From: Chloroflexota bacterium
Lineage (GTDB): Bacteria > Chloroflexota > Dehalococcoidia > SHYB01
Length of the DNA stretch: 5,811 nucleotides
Assembly (NCBI GenBank): GCA_016200725.1
Contig: JACQEE010000309.1
Span: forward strand, 1 to 5,811
Direction of reading: 5' to 3'
Part shown: positions 1-4,334 of the stretch, piece after piece
How positions within the stretch are numbered: the stretch's first letter is position 1
Layout: every line of letters starts with the position of its first letter
Made by a program: the position numbers and the translations under genes
Notes under the pieces: generated by a model
The model's database searches: none
Told to the model about the DNA's origin: nothing
What the model saw: only the letters and a program-made list of their open reading frames with translations

Positions 1-260
1 CACAGCGCCCTGGGCAATCGTAGCCCACACGAGTTTCTCGAGGCAGTAAAGCTGGCCTGAAAACCCCGGAAAATCTCACTCAGTTTGGTACCGAGAAGGG
101 GTGGGGCCCACCAGCGCCGGATATAGGCAACGATGGTGGTGTAAATACCGACTAGGACAAATGCTAGCGGTATCGATACGAGCCATGAGAGAAAGAAGTC
201 CAGCCGTCCGCAGCGGCCAGATGGGTCGAAGAGAGCCTTCCAAAACGATTGCTTTTCCAT
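1..260 (-). CDS. DUF805-like membrane protein, N-terminal part (runs off the left edge)
   Basis: An open frame runs from an ATG at 260 down to base 1 without a stop (86 codons). It starts MEKQSFWKALFDPSGRCGRL, and the F/LFxxxGRxGRxxFF pattern just before a membrane helix is what I associate with DUF805-type small membrane proteins. One hydrophobic helix spans about residues 22-46 (LDFFLSWLVSIPLAFVLVGI and onward), followed by basic and aromatic residues (IRRWW), so the N-terminus is probably cytoplasmic with a short first loop. The start is supported by GGGAGGGG on the minus strand, whose GGAGG core lies 8 nt upstream of the ATG. Codon use includes ATA, CTA, AGA and CGA, which are scarce in the neighbouring genes, and the segment is less GC-rich. 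Beyond about residue 66 the frame looks less protein-like, so a frameshift is possible. The family call is from the N-terminal motif only; the function is unknown. Confidence 0.5.
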   Translation of the reverse strand, partial: MEKQSFWKALFDPSGRCGRLDFFLSWLVSIPLAFVLVGIYTTIVAYIRRWWAPPLLGTKLSEIFRGFQASFTASRNSCGLRLPRAL

Positions 261-268
261 GGCGTGCC

Positions 269-273
269 CCTCC
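269..273 (-). promoter_or_regulatory. Shine-Dalgarno GGAGG for the DUF805-like gene
   Basis: The minus strand reads GGGAGGGGCACGCC directly before the ATG at 260. The GGAGG core is 8 nt from the start codon and fixes this start. It also contains the octamer CGGGAGGG found four times upstream of the amidohydrolase. Confidence 0.6.
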
Positions 274-289
274 CGTATGGATTGGCGGG

Positions 290-318
290 ATACTACTACC
301 CGGAAGGCGCGTACGCAA
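290..318 (-). promoter_or_regulatory. Candidate sigma70-type promoter of the DUF805-like gene
   Basis: On the minus strand, TTGCGT (318-313) and TAGTAT (295-290) are separated by exactly 17 bp. The -10 matches TATAAT at 4 of 6 positions and the -35 matches only in TTG. The predicted transcript would begin near 283, leaving a leader of about 23 nt that contains the ribosome site. Spacing is good and the -35 is weak, so this is a plausible but unproven promoter. Confidence 0.35.
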
Positions 319-457
319 CAGGATTCGAAAGGCCAGACACGGTGCGTAAGCCTACGGGAAACACACGTACCTAACGTGAAGGTACTACCGACTACAAATC
401 TGCCCCAAAATATGTGTTCCCTTGGTGCCGTTGTGCCGTGATGGTTGTCTTCTCCCT

Positions 458-1690
458 CTACACCACTCCAGCCCCCCTTAGCCGCCCCAACTCTTCCCCG
501 CTCAGGCCCAGCATGCCGCCGTACACCGCGGCGTTGTGCTCGCCGAGCAGCGGCGCTGGACGCATGCGTGGTTCGACAGGCTCGCCACGAACGGGTTTCG
601 TTAGGCCGTGGATGCGAAACGGCGGACCTGGATAGCGCACCGAGCCCGTCGCCGGGTGCTCGATGTCCACGAAGAAGTCGCGCGCCTTGAAATGCTTGTC
701 GGCGTAGATGTCGGCGGGATTGTAGACCGGCGCGATGGGGAAGCGCGCCTCGCCCGCCGCGTCGAAGATCTGCTGGCGCGTGTGCTCCATCAGCCACGTG
801 TACCACACCTGGTCGAAGTCGTCGCCGTGCTCCATGATCGCCTGCGAATTCTTGAACCGCGGGTCCTTCATCAGCTCCGGCTGGCCGATCATCTTGAACA
901 CGCGCGGCCACCACGACTCGCCGCGACCGACGCCCTGGATCGCCACTGCGCCGTCCTTGCAGGGGTAGGCGCCGATGATGAACTGGTTGCGCACGGTGTT
1001 CCCCAGCCGCTGCCCCACCTCGCCGCTGTAGAACCACGACATCGGCTGGTGCTCCGTCGTCGCCATGTACGACTCGGCGATCGACGTGTCGACATAACGA
1101 CCACGACCCGAGAACTTGCTGCTCATCCCGCCCGCGACCGCCGCGTTCGCGTAGGCCACGCCCGCGAGGCACAGCGTGGTGTACTCGGCGAACTTCAGCG
1201 GCTCGCGGTCCGGCTGACCGTGGAACTGCATCGAGCCCGCGATGCCGAACGACACCAACTCCGTGAGCCGGTAATCGCGATACGGCCCCGTCTGCCCGAA
1301 GTCGCTCAGCGACACCATGCTGATGCGCGGGTTCACCCGCTGCAACTCCGCGAACCCCAGCCCGAAGCCCTCCATCGTCCCCGGCCGGAACGACTCCAGC
1401 ACCAGATCGGCCTCGCGCGCCAGCGCCTTGAATATCTCGACGCCTGCCGGGTCTTTGAGGTTCAGCGTCACCCCGCGCTTGTTCGTGTTCAGATAGAGGA
1501 ACAGCCCCGACTTCTCCGGATGCGGGTCATCCCCCGCGAACGGCGCCATCCGCCGCGCCGAGTCGCCGACCCCCGGCCGCTCGATCTTCACGACGCGCGC
1601 CCCATAGTCCGCCACGTACTTCGACCCAAATGGGCCGGCGACGCCTTGCGTCAGGTCCAGCACCCGCAGCCCTTCAAGAACGCGATACAC
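458..1690 (-). CDS. Class III (CaiB/BaiF family) CoA-transferase
   Basis: This 410-aa protein should move coenzyme A between acyl-CoA and a free carboxylic acid in the cytoplasm; the family also contains racemases. The N-terminus LEGLRVLDLTQGVAGPF and YGARVVKIERPGVGDSAR are the CoA-binding Rossmann-like signatures. LNTNKRGVTLNLKDPAG (68-83), ESFRPGTMEGFGL (99-111), GRGRYVDTSIAES (195-207) and APLLGEHN (379-386) follow in the usual order, and the length is normal for the family. The start is GTG at 1690: an in-frame TAG lies immediately upstream, and AAAGGGG sits 8 nt before it. Two oddities: the position matching the catalytic Asp169 of formyl-CoA transferase appears to be Leu173 (TTLCLAG), and residues about 365-375 (KPVRGEPVEPR) are encoded by a dispersed repeat also present at 1905-1930. 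It is divergent from the amidohydrolase unit. The family is certain; the substrate is unknown and activity is open. Confidence 0.93.
   Translation of the reverse strand: MYRVLEGLRVLDLTQGVAGPFGSKYVADYGARVVKIERPGVGDSARRMAPFAGDDPHPEKSGLFLYLNTNKRGVTLNLKDPAGVEIFKALAREADLVLESFRPGTMEGFGLGFAELQRVNPRISMVSLSDFGQTGPYRDYRLTELVSFGIAGSMQFHGQPDREPLKFAEYTTLCLAGVAYANAAVAGGMSSKFSGRGRYVDTSIAESYMATTEHQPMSWFYSGEVGQRLGNTVRNQFIIGAYPCKDGAVAIQGVGRGESWWPRVFKMIGQPELMKDPRFKNSQAIMEHGDDFDQVWYTWLMEHTRQQIFDAAGEARFPIAPVYNPADIYADKHFKARDFFVDIEHPATGSVRYPGPPFRIHGLTKPVRGEPVEPRMRPAPLLGEHNAAVYGGMLGLSGEELGRLRGAGVV
570..595 (-). repeat. Dispersed 26-bp repeat inside the CoA-transferase gene
   Basis: These 26 bases match 1905-1930 in reverse complement at 25 of 26 positions; the single difference is GGCGAG here against GGTGAG there. 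The element carries short inverted arms GTTCG/CGAAC. Here it is read in frame as PVRGEPVEP, just before the conserved C-terminal RPAPLLGEHN motif, so it lengthens the protein by roughly 8 residues relative to my recollection of the family, without breaking it. Confidence 0.8.
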
Positions 1691-1698
1691 CTACATCG

Positions 1699-1705
1699 CC
1701 CCTTT
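1699..1705 (-). promoter_or_regulatory. Ribosome binding site deciding the GTG start of the CoA-transferase
   Basis: The minus strand reads AAAGGGG, then 8 nt, then GTG. The in-frame codon just before GTG is TAG, so no longer start is possible, and the conserved N-terminal motif begins four codons in. Confidence 0.5.
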
Positions 1706-1716
1706 CGGTACAGTCG

Positions 1717-1737
1717 GGGCGCATTTCAAATGCGCCC
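1717..1737. repeat. Perfect palindrome GGGCGCATTT-C-AAATGCGCCC
   Basis: Two perfect 10-bp arms (1717-1726 and 1728-1737) flank one central base. It lies about 27 bp upstream of the CoA-transferase GTG start, in the probable leader. A degenerate relative with the same core (GGGGCGCAT..CAAATGC..CCCGCA) lies at 2015-2037, so this is a small repeat family, although an operator role at this copy cannot be excluded. Confidence 0.7.
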
Positions 1738-1790
1738 GCACCGATCGCAGGCCATCGAGAACTCGATACATACGACCTCTCGCAATTGTC

Positions 1791-1817
1791 ATGCTGAGTC
1801 CGCTGCGGACTCAGCAT
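1791..1817. repeat. Perfect 13-bp-arm palindrome centred at 1804
   Basis: Arms ATGCTGAGTCCGC (1791-1803) and GCGGACTCAGCAT (1805-1817) are perfect reverse complements around a single T. The right flank, ATCTGGGGGTGAGGTCTTTCCC in two overlapping parts from 1816 to 1837, matches the flank of the 1852-1898 element with small differences. Arms and flank therefore form one dispersed element, not an isolated operator. Confidence 0.75.
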
Positions 1818-1851
1818 CTGGGGGTGAGGTCTTTCCCTTCCCCGTTCCTTC

Positions 1852-1898
1852 GTCGTCCTGAGGCGTCTTCGCCGAAGGATCTGGGGCGGGGTCTTCCC
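1852..1898. repeat. Dispersed element of the CCTGAG..CCGAAGGATCTGGGG type
   Basis: The element reads GTCCTGAGGCGTCTTCGCC and then GAAGGATCTGGGGCGGGG, ending GTCTTCCC. The tail matches the tail of the 1791-1817 palindrome (ATCTGGGG, then GGTCTT(T)CCC), and the CCTGAG...GCCGAAGG core recurs at 1998-2017. Elements like this are scattered between genes in several GC-rich uncultured bacterial lineages as I remember them; that statement is recall, not a search. Confidence 0.65.
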
Positions 1899-1904
1899 AC
1901 CCAG

Positions 1905-1938
1905 CCCGTTCGTGGTGAGCCTGTCGAACCATAACGGG
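1905..1938. repeat. Dispersed TTCGTGGTGAGCCTGTCGAA repeat, intergenic copy
   Basis: Bases 1905-1930 match the copy embedded in the CoA-transferase at 570-595 (reverse complement, 25 of 26). This copy also has outer arms CCCGTT (1905-1910) and AACGGG (1933-1938), enclosing the inner arms GTTCG/CGAAC, so it could fold as a nested hairpin. Confidence 0.75.
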
Positions 1939-1993
1939 CGGTCGAGCACCCAGCGGCTGCGCCATGCGCGGCCACCGCTCGTCTTCTGTAGAG

Positions 1994-2037
1994 CCTGCCC
2001 TGAGCGTAGCCGAAGGGGGCGCATCAAATGCCCCCGC
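1994..2037. repeat. Composite repeat: CCTGAGCGTAGCCGAAGG core joined to a GGGGGC...GCCCCC hairpin
   Basis: CCCTGAGCGTAGCCGAAGG (1998-2016) is a second, divergent copy of the 1852-1898 core. It is fused to GGGGGC (2015-2020)/GCCCCC (2030-2035) arms around a 9-nt spacer, which resembles the palindrome at 1717-1737. Two repeat families therefore abut here. Confidence 0.6.
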
Positions 2038-2221
2038 AACCCCGCGCCAATGTAGCATCGCCCCCCCAGATGGGTCAACGCGCCACTCCTGTGCCATCCG
2101 CCCCTTGACTCCATGGATATGATAAATACATACAGAACTTAGGTTCTCAAACATCCATGTTCGCTAGGCTCCGGTTTCCGGCCCAGGTCCTGGTCGCGGC
2201 GCGAAAAATGGGTACTTATAA

Positions 2222-2280
2222 AAAATCTCACAAAAGCTGACAAATCCTGCCAAAATCTCACCACTTTTGCCGCAAAGTGG
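2222..2280. repeat. AT-rich patch with AAAATCTCAC direct repeats and a dyad
   Basis: AAAATCTCAC occurs at 2222-2231 and again at 2252-2261, exactly 30 bp apart; the same decamer is found once more at 70-79. Immediately after the second copy, CCACTTT (2261-2267) and AAAGTGG (2274-2280) form a 7-bp dyad with a 6-nt spacer. The low GC, direct repeats and dyad suggest protein binding or an old recombination site, but nothing identifies the partner. Confidence 0.4.
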
Positions 2281-2283
2281 CGC

Positions 2284-2408
2284 GACACACGGGAGGGTTT
2301 AACCACGACGAACGGGAGGGTTACCGCGACTCCAGCCCCGACATGCGGGAGGGGTGACGCGACTTCACAGCCCACTCACCAGCCCATTCTCCACGACTCG
2401 CGGGAGGG
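2284..2408 (+). repeat. Four direct repeats GACnnnCGGGAGGG upstream of the amidohydrolase promoter
   Basis: The 14-bp unit GACnnnCGGGAGGG occurs at 2284-2297 (ACA), 2307-2320 (GAA), 2340-2353 (ATG) and 2395-2408 (TCG), all on the plus strand and with the octamer invariant. Start-to-start distances are 23, 33 and 55 bp, close to 2, 3 and 5 helical turns. The last unit ends 6 bp before a TTGACA hexamer. The arrangement looks like binding sites for an activator or repressor of the amidohydrolase unit. It does not look like CRISPR: spacers are irregular and short and the repeat is too small. Confidence 0.6.
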
Positions 2409-2414
2409 TCTGCG

Positions 2415-2443
2415 TTGACACACCCACCACCCATCGCTACCGT
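2415..2443 (+). promoter_or_regulatory. Candidate sigma70-type promoter of the amidohydrolase unit
   Basis: A consensus -35 TTGACA (2415-2420) is followed after 17 bp by TACCGT (2438-2443), which keeps 3 of 6 -10 positions. A strong -35 with a poor -10 is compatible with activator dependence, and the fourth CGGGAGGG repeat ends just upstream. The transcript would start near 2450, giving a leader of about 50 nt. Confidence 0.4.
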
Positions 2444-2502
2444 CCAACCAATCACCCCTCGCCAGCTCGGCTGCAGAGGGGCACAGGGGTGAGGCCCGCA
2501 CC

Positions 2503-3606
2503 ATGAGCGCCTACCGCATCATCGACGCCGACGGCCACGTCGCCGAGCAACTGCCGCAGGCGGGGATCGACTGGGCCGCGCTGCTCCCCGAGCGCTACAA
2601 GCACATGGCCCCGCGCCACTTCCCCTTCCATACCGGCGGCGGACGGATGTTCATCGAAGGCAAGATCACCGCGATTCCGCAGCCCGGCGGCCACGCGATG
2701 AGCGGCAAGGACCTCGTCGACGTCCACGCCGAGCGCCCCGGCATGTGGGACCCGCACGTCCGGATGAAGCACATGGACATCGAGGGGATCGACACGGCGG
2801 TGCTCTACGGCGGCGCGGTGCACATCGGCGTCGCCGGCCTCGACGACCCCGGCTTCGCCGCCGCCCTCGCTCGCGCCTACAACGACTTGGTCGCCTCCTA
2901 TGCGGATACCTATACGAAACGTCTAAAAGCCGTTGCCGCGCTGGCGCTGCCGGACGTCGAAGCCTCCGTGCTCGAACTGCGCCGCTGCGTTAAAGACCTC
3001 GGTTTCGTCGGTGCTGGCGTCGCCCCCAACACCCACGGCCGCAACCTCGCCAGCGACCACTTCGATCCGCTTTTCGCCGAAGCCCAGCGCCTCGACGTGC
3101 CCATCTGCATCCACCTCGTTGCGCCTGTGCCCGGCATCCCCGCCGCCGCCCACGACCGCTTCGACCGCTCGTACTACATCCAACTGACCGCGCATCCCTT
3201 CGAGCAGATGATCGCCGTAGCCACCTTCATCGGCGAAGGCGTCCTCGACCGCTTTCCCAGGTTGCGCGTCGCCTTCATGGAGGGCAACTGCGGCTGGGCG
3301 CCGTTCTGGATGGACCGCATGAACGAGTACCACGAGGTCTTCCCGAACCAGGTGCGCTGCAAGCGCCGGCCGAGCGAGTACCTGCTCGACGGCCAGTGCT
3401 ACATCTCGTGCGGCTACGAGGAGAAGACGCTGCCCTACGTCGTGGACGTCCTCGGCGAAGACCGCATCGTCTTTGCCTCCGACTACTGGCACTTCGACGC
3501 CAAGTTCCCCGGCGCCGTCGCCGCCATCAAAGATCGCACCACCTTGCGTGAATCAGCGAAGCGCAAGATACTAGGCGCCAACGCCGCCAGGCTGTATGTA
3601 CTCTAG
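2503..3606 (+). CDS. Amidohydrolase-2 family metal-dependent hydrolase/decarboxylase
   Basis: This 367-aa protein belongs to the ACMSD-like TIM-barrel amidohydrolases, cytoplasmic metal enzymes that hydrolyse or decarboxylate carboxylic and aromatic acids. Landmarks are IDADGHVAE at 7-15 (metal site on strand 1, with Asp10 in place of the first His of HxH, and His12), ICIHL (His204), TAHPFEQM (His231), FMEGNCGWAPFWMDRMNEYH (258-277, the family's E-G-x-x-G-W..R motif), FASDYWH (Asp327, the metal/catalytic Asp) and the C-terminal ILGANAARLY. Length and motif order are normal. The start at 2503 is supported by GGGGTGAGG ending 8 nt upstream and by the closeness of the first metal motif. The stop TAG lies inside the ribosome site of the next gene, so the two are co-translated. 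Expression likely depends on the promoter at 2415-2443 and the repeats upstream. The substrate cannot be told. Confidence 0.9.
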   Translation: MSAYRIIDADGHVAEQLPQAGIDWAALLPERYKHMAPRHFPFHTGGGRMFIEGKITAIPQPGGHAMSGKDLVDVHAERPGMWDPHVRMKHMDIEGIDTAVLYGGAVHIGVAGLDDPGFAAALARAYNDLVASYADTYTKRLKAVAALALPDVEASVLELRRCVKDLGFVGAGVAPNTHGRNLASDHFDPLFAEAQRLDVPICIHLVAPVPGIPAAAHDRFDRSYYIQLTAHPFEQMIAVATFIGEGVLDRFPRLRVAFMEGNCGWAPFWMDRMNEYHEVFPNQVRCKRRPSEYLLDGQCYISCGYEEKTLPYVVDVLGEDRIVFASDYWHFDAKFPGAVAAIKDRTTLRESAKRKILGANAARLYVL

Positions 3607-3610
3607 GAGG
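3605..3610 (+). promoter_or_regulatory. AGGAGG ribosome site overlapping the amidohydrolase stop codon
   Basis: The perfect AGGAGG shares two bases with the TAG stop of the amidohydrolase and lies 5 nt before the ATG at 3616. This is a typical arrangement for translational coupling within an operon. Confidence 0.75.
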
Positions 3611-3615
3611 CAGAC

Positions 3616-3936
3616 ATGGCCAAGAAGACCAAAGGCGTGATTGTGGTGATCGCCGACTCGAAAGAGCCGGCAAAGTTCGATGAGTTCAAGAACTGGTACC
3701 AGAACGTCCACAGTCCGGACATCGTGGGGACCGGCCAGTTCTACGACAGCAACCGCTACGTCAATCCGAAGGCCGCTGAAGGCAAGCGCCTCGTGGCCAT
3801 CCACGAGACGGAGCAGGACGATGTCGTGAAGGCGGGCACGGAGATGAATAAGAGCCTGCCCGAGTGGCAGCAGAAGGGCCGCATCTACGGCGGCATGAAG
3901 GCCTCGTTCTTCGGCCGCTTCAAGCGCATCCATTAG
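3616..3936 (+). CDS. Small dimeric alpha/beta-barrel (EthD-like) protein
   Basis: This 106-aa soluble protein begins MAKKTKGVIVVIADSKEP, a beta-strand start, followed by FDEFKNWYQNVHSPDIVGTG (25-44). The sequence N-W-Y-x-x-x-H-x-P-D is characteristic of EthD-like ferredoxin-fold proteins that dimerise into an alpha/beta barrel and often accompany catabolic enzymes. A second half (RLVAIHETEQDDVVKAGTEM and later RIYGGMKASFFGRF) fits the second beta-alpha-beta unit. There is no signal peptide or membrane segment. It starts 9 nt after the amidohydrolase stop with a perfect ribosome site, so it is almost certainly made with that enzyme and may act on the same compound, as an enzyme or an accessory subunit. 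The fold assignment is by pattern; the function is unknown. Confidence 0.8.
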   Translation: MAKKTKGVIVVIADSKEPAKFDEFKNWYQNVHSPDIVGTGQFYDSNRYVNPKAAEGKRLVAIHETEQDDVVKAGTEMNKSLPEWQQKGRIYGGMKASFFGRFKRIH

Positions 3937-3961
3937 ACGACGCGGCGGGTGGGCGAAGGAC

Positions 3962-3982
3962 GGGCGAGGCTCGACCTCGCCC
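3962..3982 (+). terminator. Hairpin after the amidohydrolase unit
   Basis: GGGCGAGG (3962-3969) and CCTCGCCC (3975-3982) pair perfectly around a 5-nt CTCGA loop, 25 nt after the stop of the barrel gene and 32 bp before the convergent gene's stop. There is no T-tract on either strand, so termination would be inefficient or factor-assisted. The sequence also resembles a dispersed GGGCGAGG...CCTCGCCCC palindrome. Confidence 0.45.
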
Positions 3983-4014
3983 CTGCACGGTCGAGGGACG
4001 CCGGCACCTAGTCG

Positions 4015-4263
4015 TCACTCTTTGTAGCGCTGGATACGCATGTACAGCAGCGCGTAGCCGCCGAGCAGCGGGATCAGCACAAGCCACAGCAGTGAGTGGC
4101 GCAGTGTCTCCTTGCTGAGCAAGAAGTACATCAAGACCGCTGTCAGGCTGAGCAGCAGCACCGCCGGCCCCGGCATCGCGCAGCCGCAGCCATACCCGCG
4201 AAAGTTTGGCTGCTTCGGCCTCGATGGCTTCTGCTCAGGCTCGGGACGATTCGGATCCAACAC
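4015..4263 (-). CDS. Small two-helix membrane protein, unknown function
   Basis: This 82-aa protein has a proline- and charge-rich N-terminal tail (1-22), a short GYGCGCAMPGP motif (23-33) with two cysteines, and two hydrophobic helices at about 34-50 (AVLLLSLTAVLMYFLLS) and 57-75 (SLLWLVLIPLLGGYALLYM). These are joined by the short loop KETLRH, and the end (RIQRYKE) is basic. Both ends should lie on the same side, probably the cytoplasm. The longest start is GTG at 4263, but GAGG on the minus strand (4270-4267) is only 3 nt from it and 6 nt from the next codon, TTG at 4260, so TTG may be the true start. It follows the 97-aa gene across an intrinsic terminator, with no room for an independent promoter after the hairpin. 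I do not recognise the family. Confidence 0.65.
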   Translation of the reverse strand: MLDPNRPEPEQKPSRPKQPNFRGYGCGCAMPGPAVLLLSLTAVLMYFLLSKETLRHSLLWLVLIPLLGGYALLYMRIQRYKE

Positions 4264-4272
4264 CCGCCTCGC

Positions 4273-4307
4273 ACAAAACAGAACCGGCGGGGTCTGACCG
4301 CCGGTTC
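4273..4307 (-). terminator. Intrinsic terminator downstream of the 97-aa gene
   Basis: On the minus strand, GAACCGGCGG (4307-4298) and CCGCCGGTTC (4290-4281) form a perfect 10-bp stem with a 7-nt loop, followed at once by TGTTTTGT (4280-4273). It begins 27 nt after the stop of the 97-aa gene and ends 9 nt before the start of the small membrane protein gene, so it may act as an attenuator between the two genes. Confidence 0.8.
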
Positions 4308-4334
4308 CAGAGATAGACCGTCAGGAGACTCGCG

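Larger units (their letters stand above)
1691..2502. other. 812-bp non-coding divergent region: repeat cluster plus control region
   Basis: No convincing gene lies between the divergent starts of the CoA-transferase and the amidohydrolase. Frames that stay open here translate repeat DNA on either strand. Bases 1700-2040 hold at least six palindromic or dispersed elements, annotated separately. Bases 2110-2150 and 2205-2260 are AT-rich in a GC-rich context. Bases 2284-2408 hold four CGGGAGGG direct repeats, followed by a TTGACA promoter. On the minus strand the AT-rich patch near 2119-2150 contains TTGAGA (2150-2145) and TATTTA (2128-2123) 16 bp apart, a weak candidate for the CoA-transferase promoter that would imply a leader over 400 nt long containing all the repeats. 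Confidence 0.6.

Noticed and set aside
425..439. GTGCCGT direct repeat 8 bp apart after the CoA-transferase stop, considered as a terminator or operator
   Set aside because: It is too short, forms no hairpin and has no T-tract; no terminator is visible after the CoA-transferase.
101..441. Plus-strand frames of 82 and 60 codons and a minus-strand frame of 80 codons at the left end
   Set aside because: None has a ribosome site or a domain pattern; the minus-strand frame starting at ATG 260 is better supported.
608..1861. Plus-strand 417-codon open frame opposite the CoA-transferase
   Set aside because: Its translation is dominated by Arg, His and Leu with no domain pattern, the mirror of a GC-rich gene; the minus strand encodes a full recognised family.
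1674..2154. Minus-strand open frames of 146 and 121 codons in the divergent region
   Set aside because: They translate the dispersed repeats (for example VRQAHHER, LRLRSGQAL) with no start support, and one overlaps the CoA-transferase start.
2139..2375. Minus-strand 78-codon open frame
   Set aside because: It covers the AT-rich patch and the CGGGAGGG repeats; it lacks a ribosome site and any protein-like pattern.
2284..2408. Possible CRISPR array
   Set aside because: The repeated unit is only 14 bp, gaps vary (9, 19 and 41 bp) and no cas gene is near.
1691..2502. Possible insertion sequence or prophage remnant
   Set aside because: No transposase or integrase fragment is recognisable and no terminal inverted repeat pair bounds the region; the repeats look like small non-autonomous elements.
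2923..3492. Minus-strand 189-codon frame within the amidohydrolase
   Set aside because: It is an antisense shadow of a well-supported gene, with a Val/Ala/Gly/Asp-rich composition.
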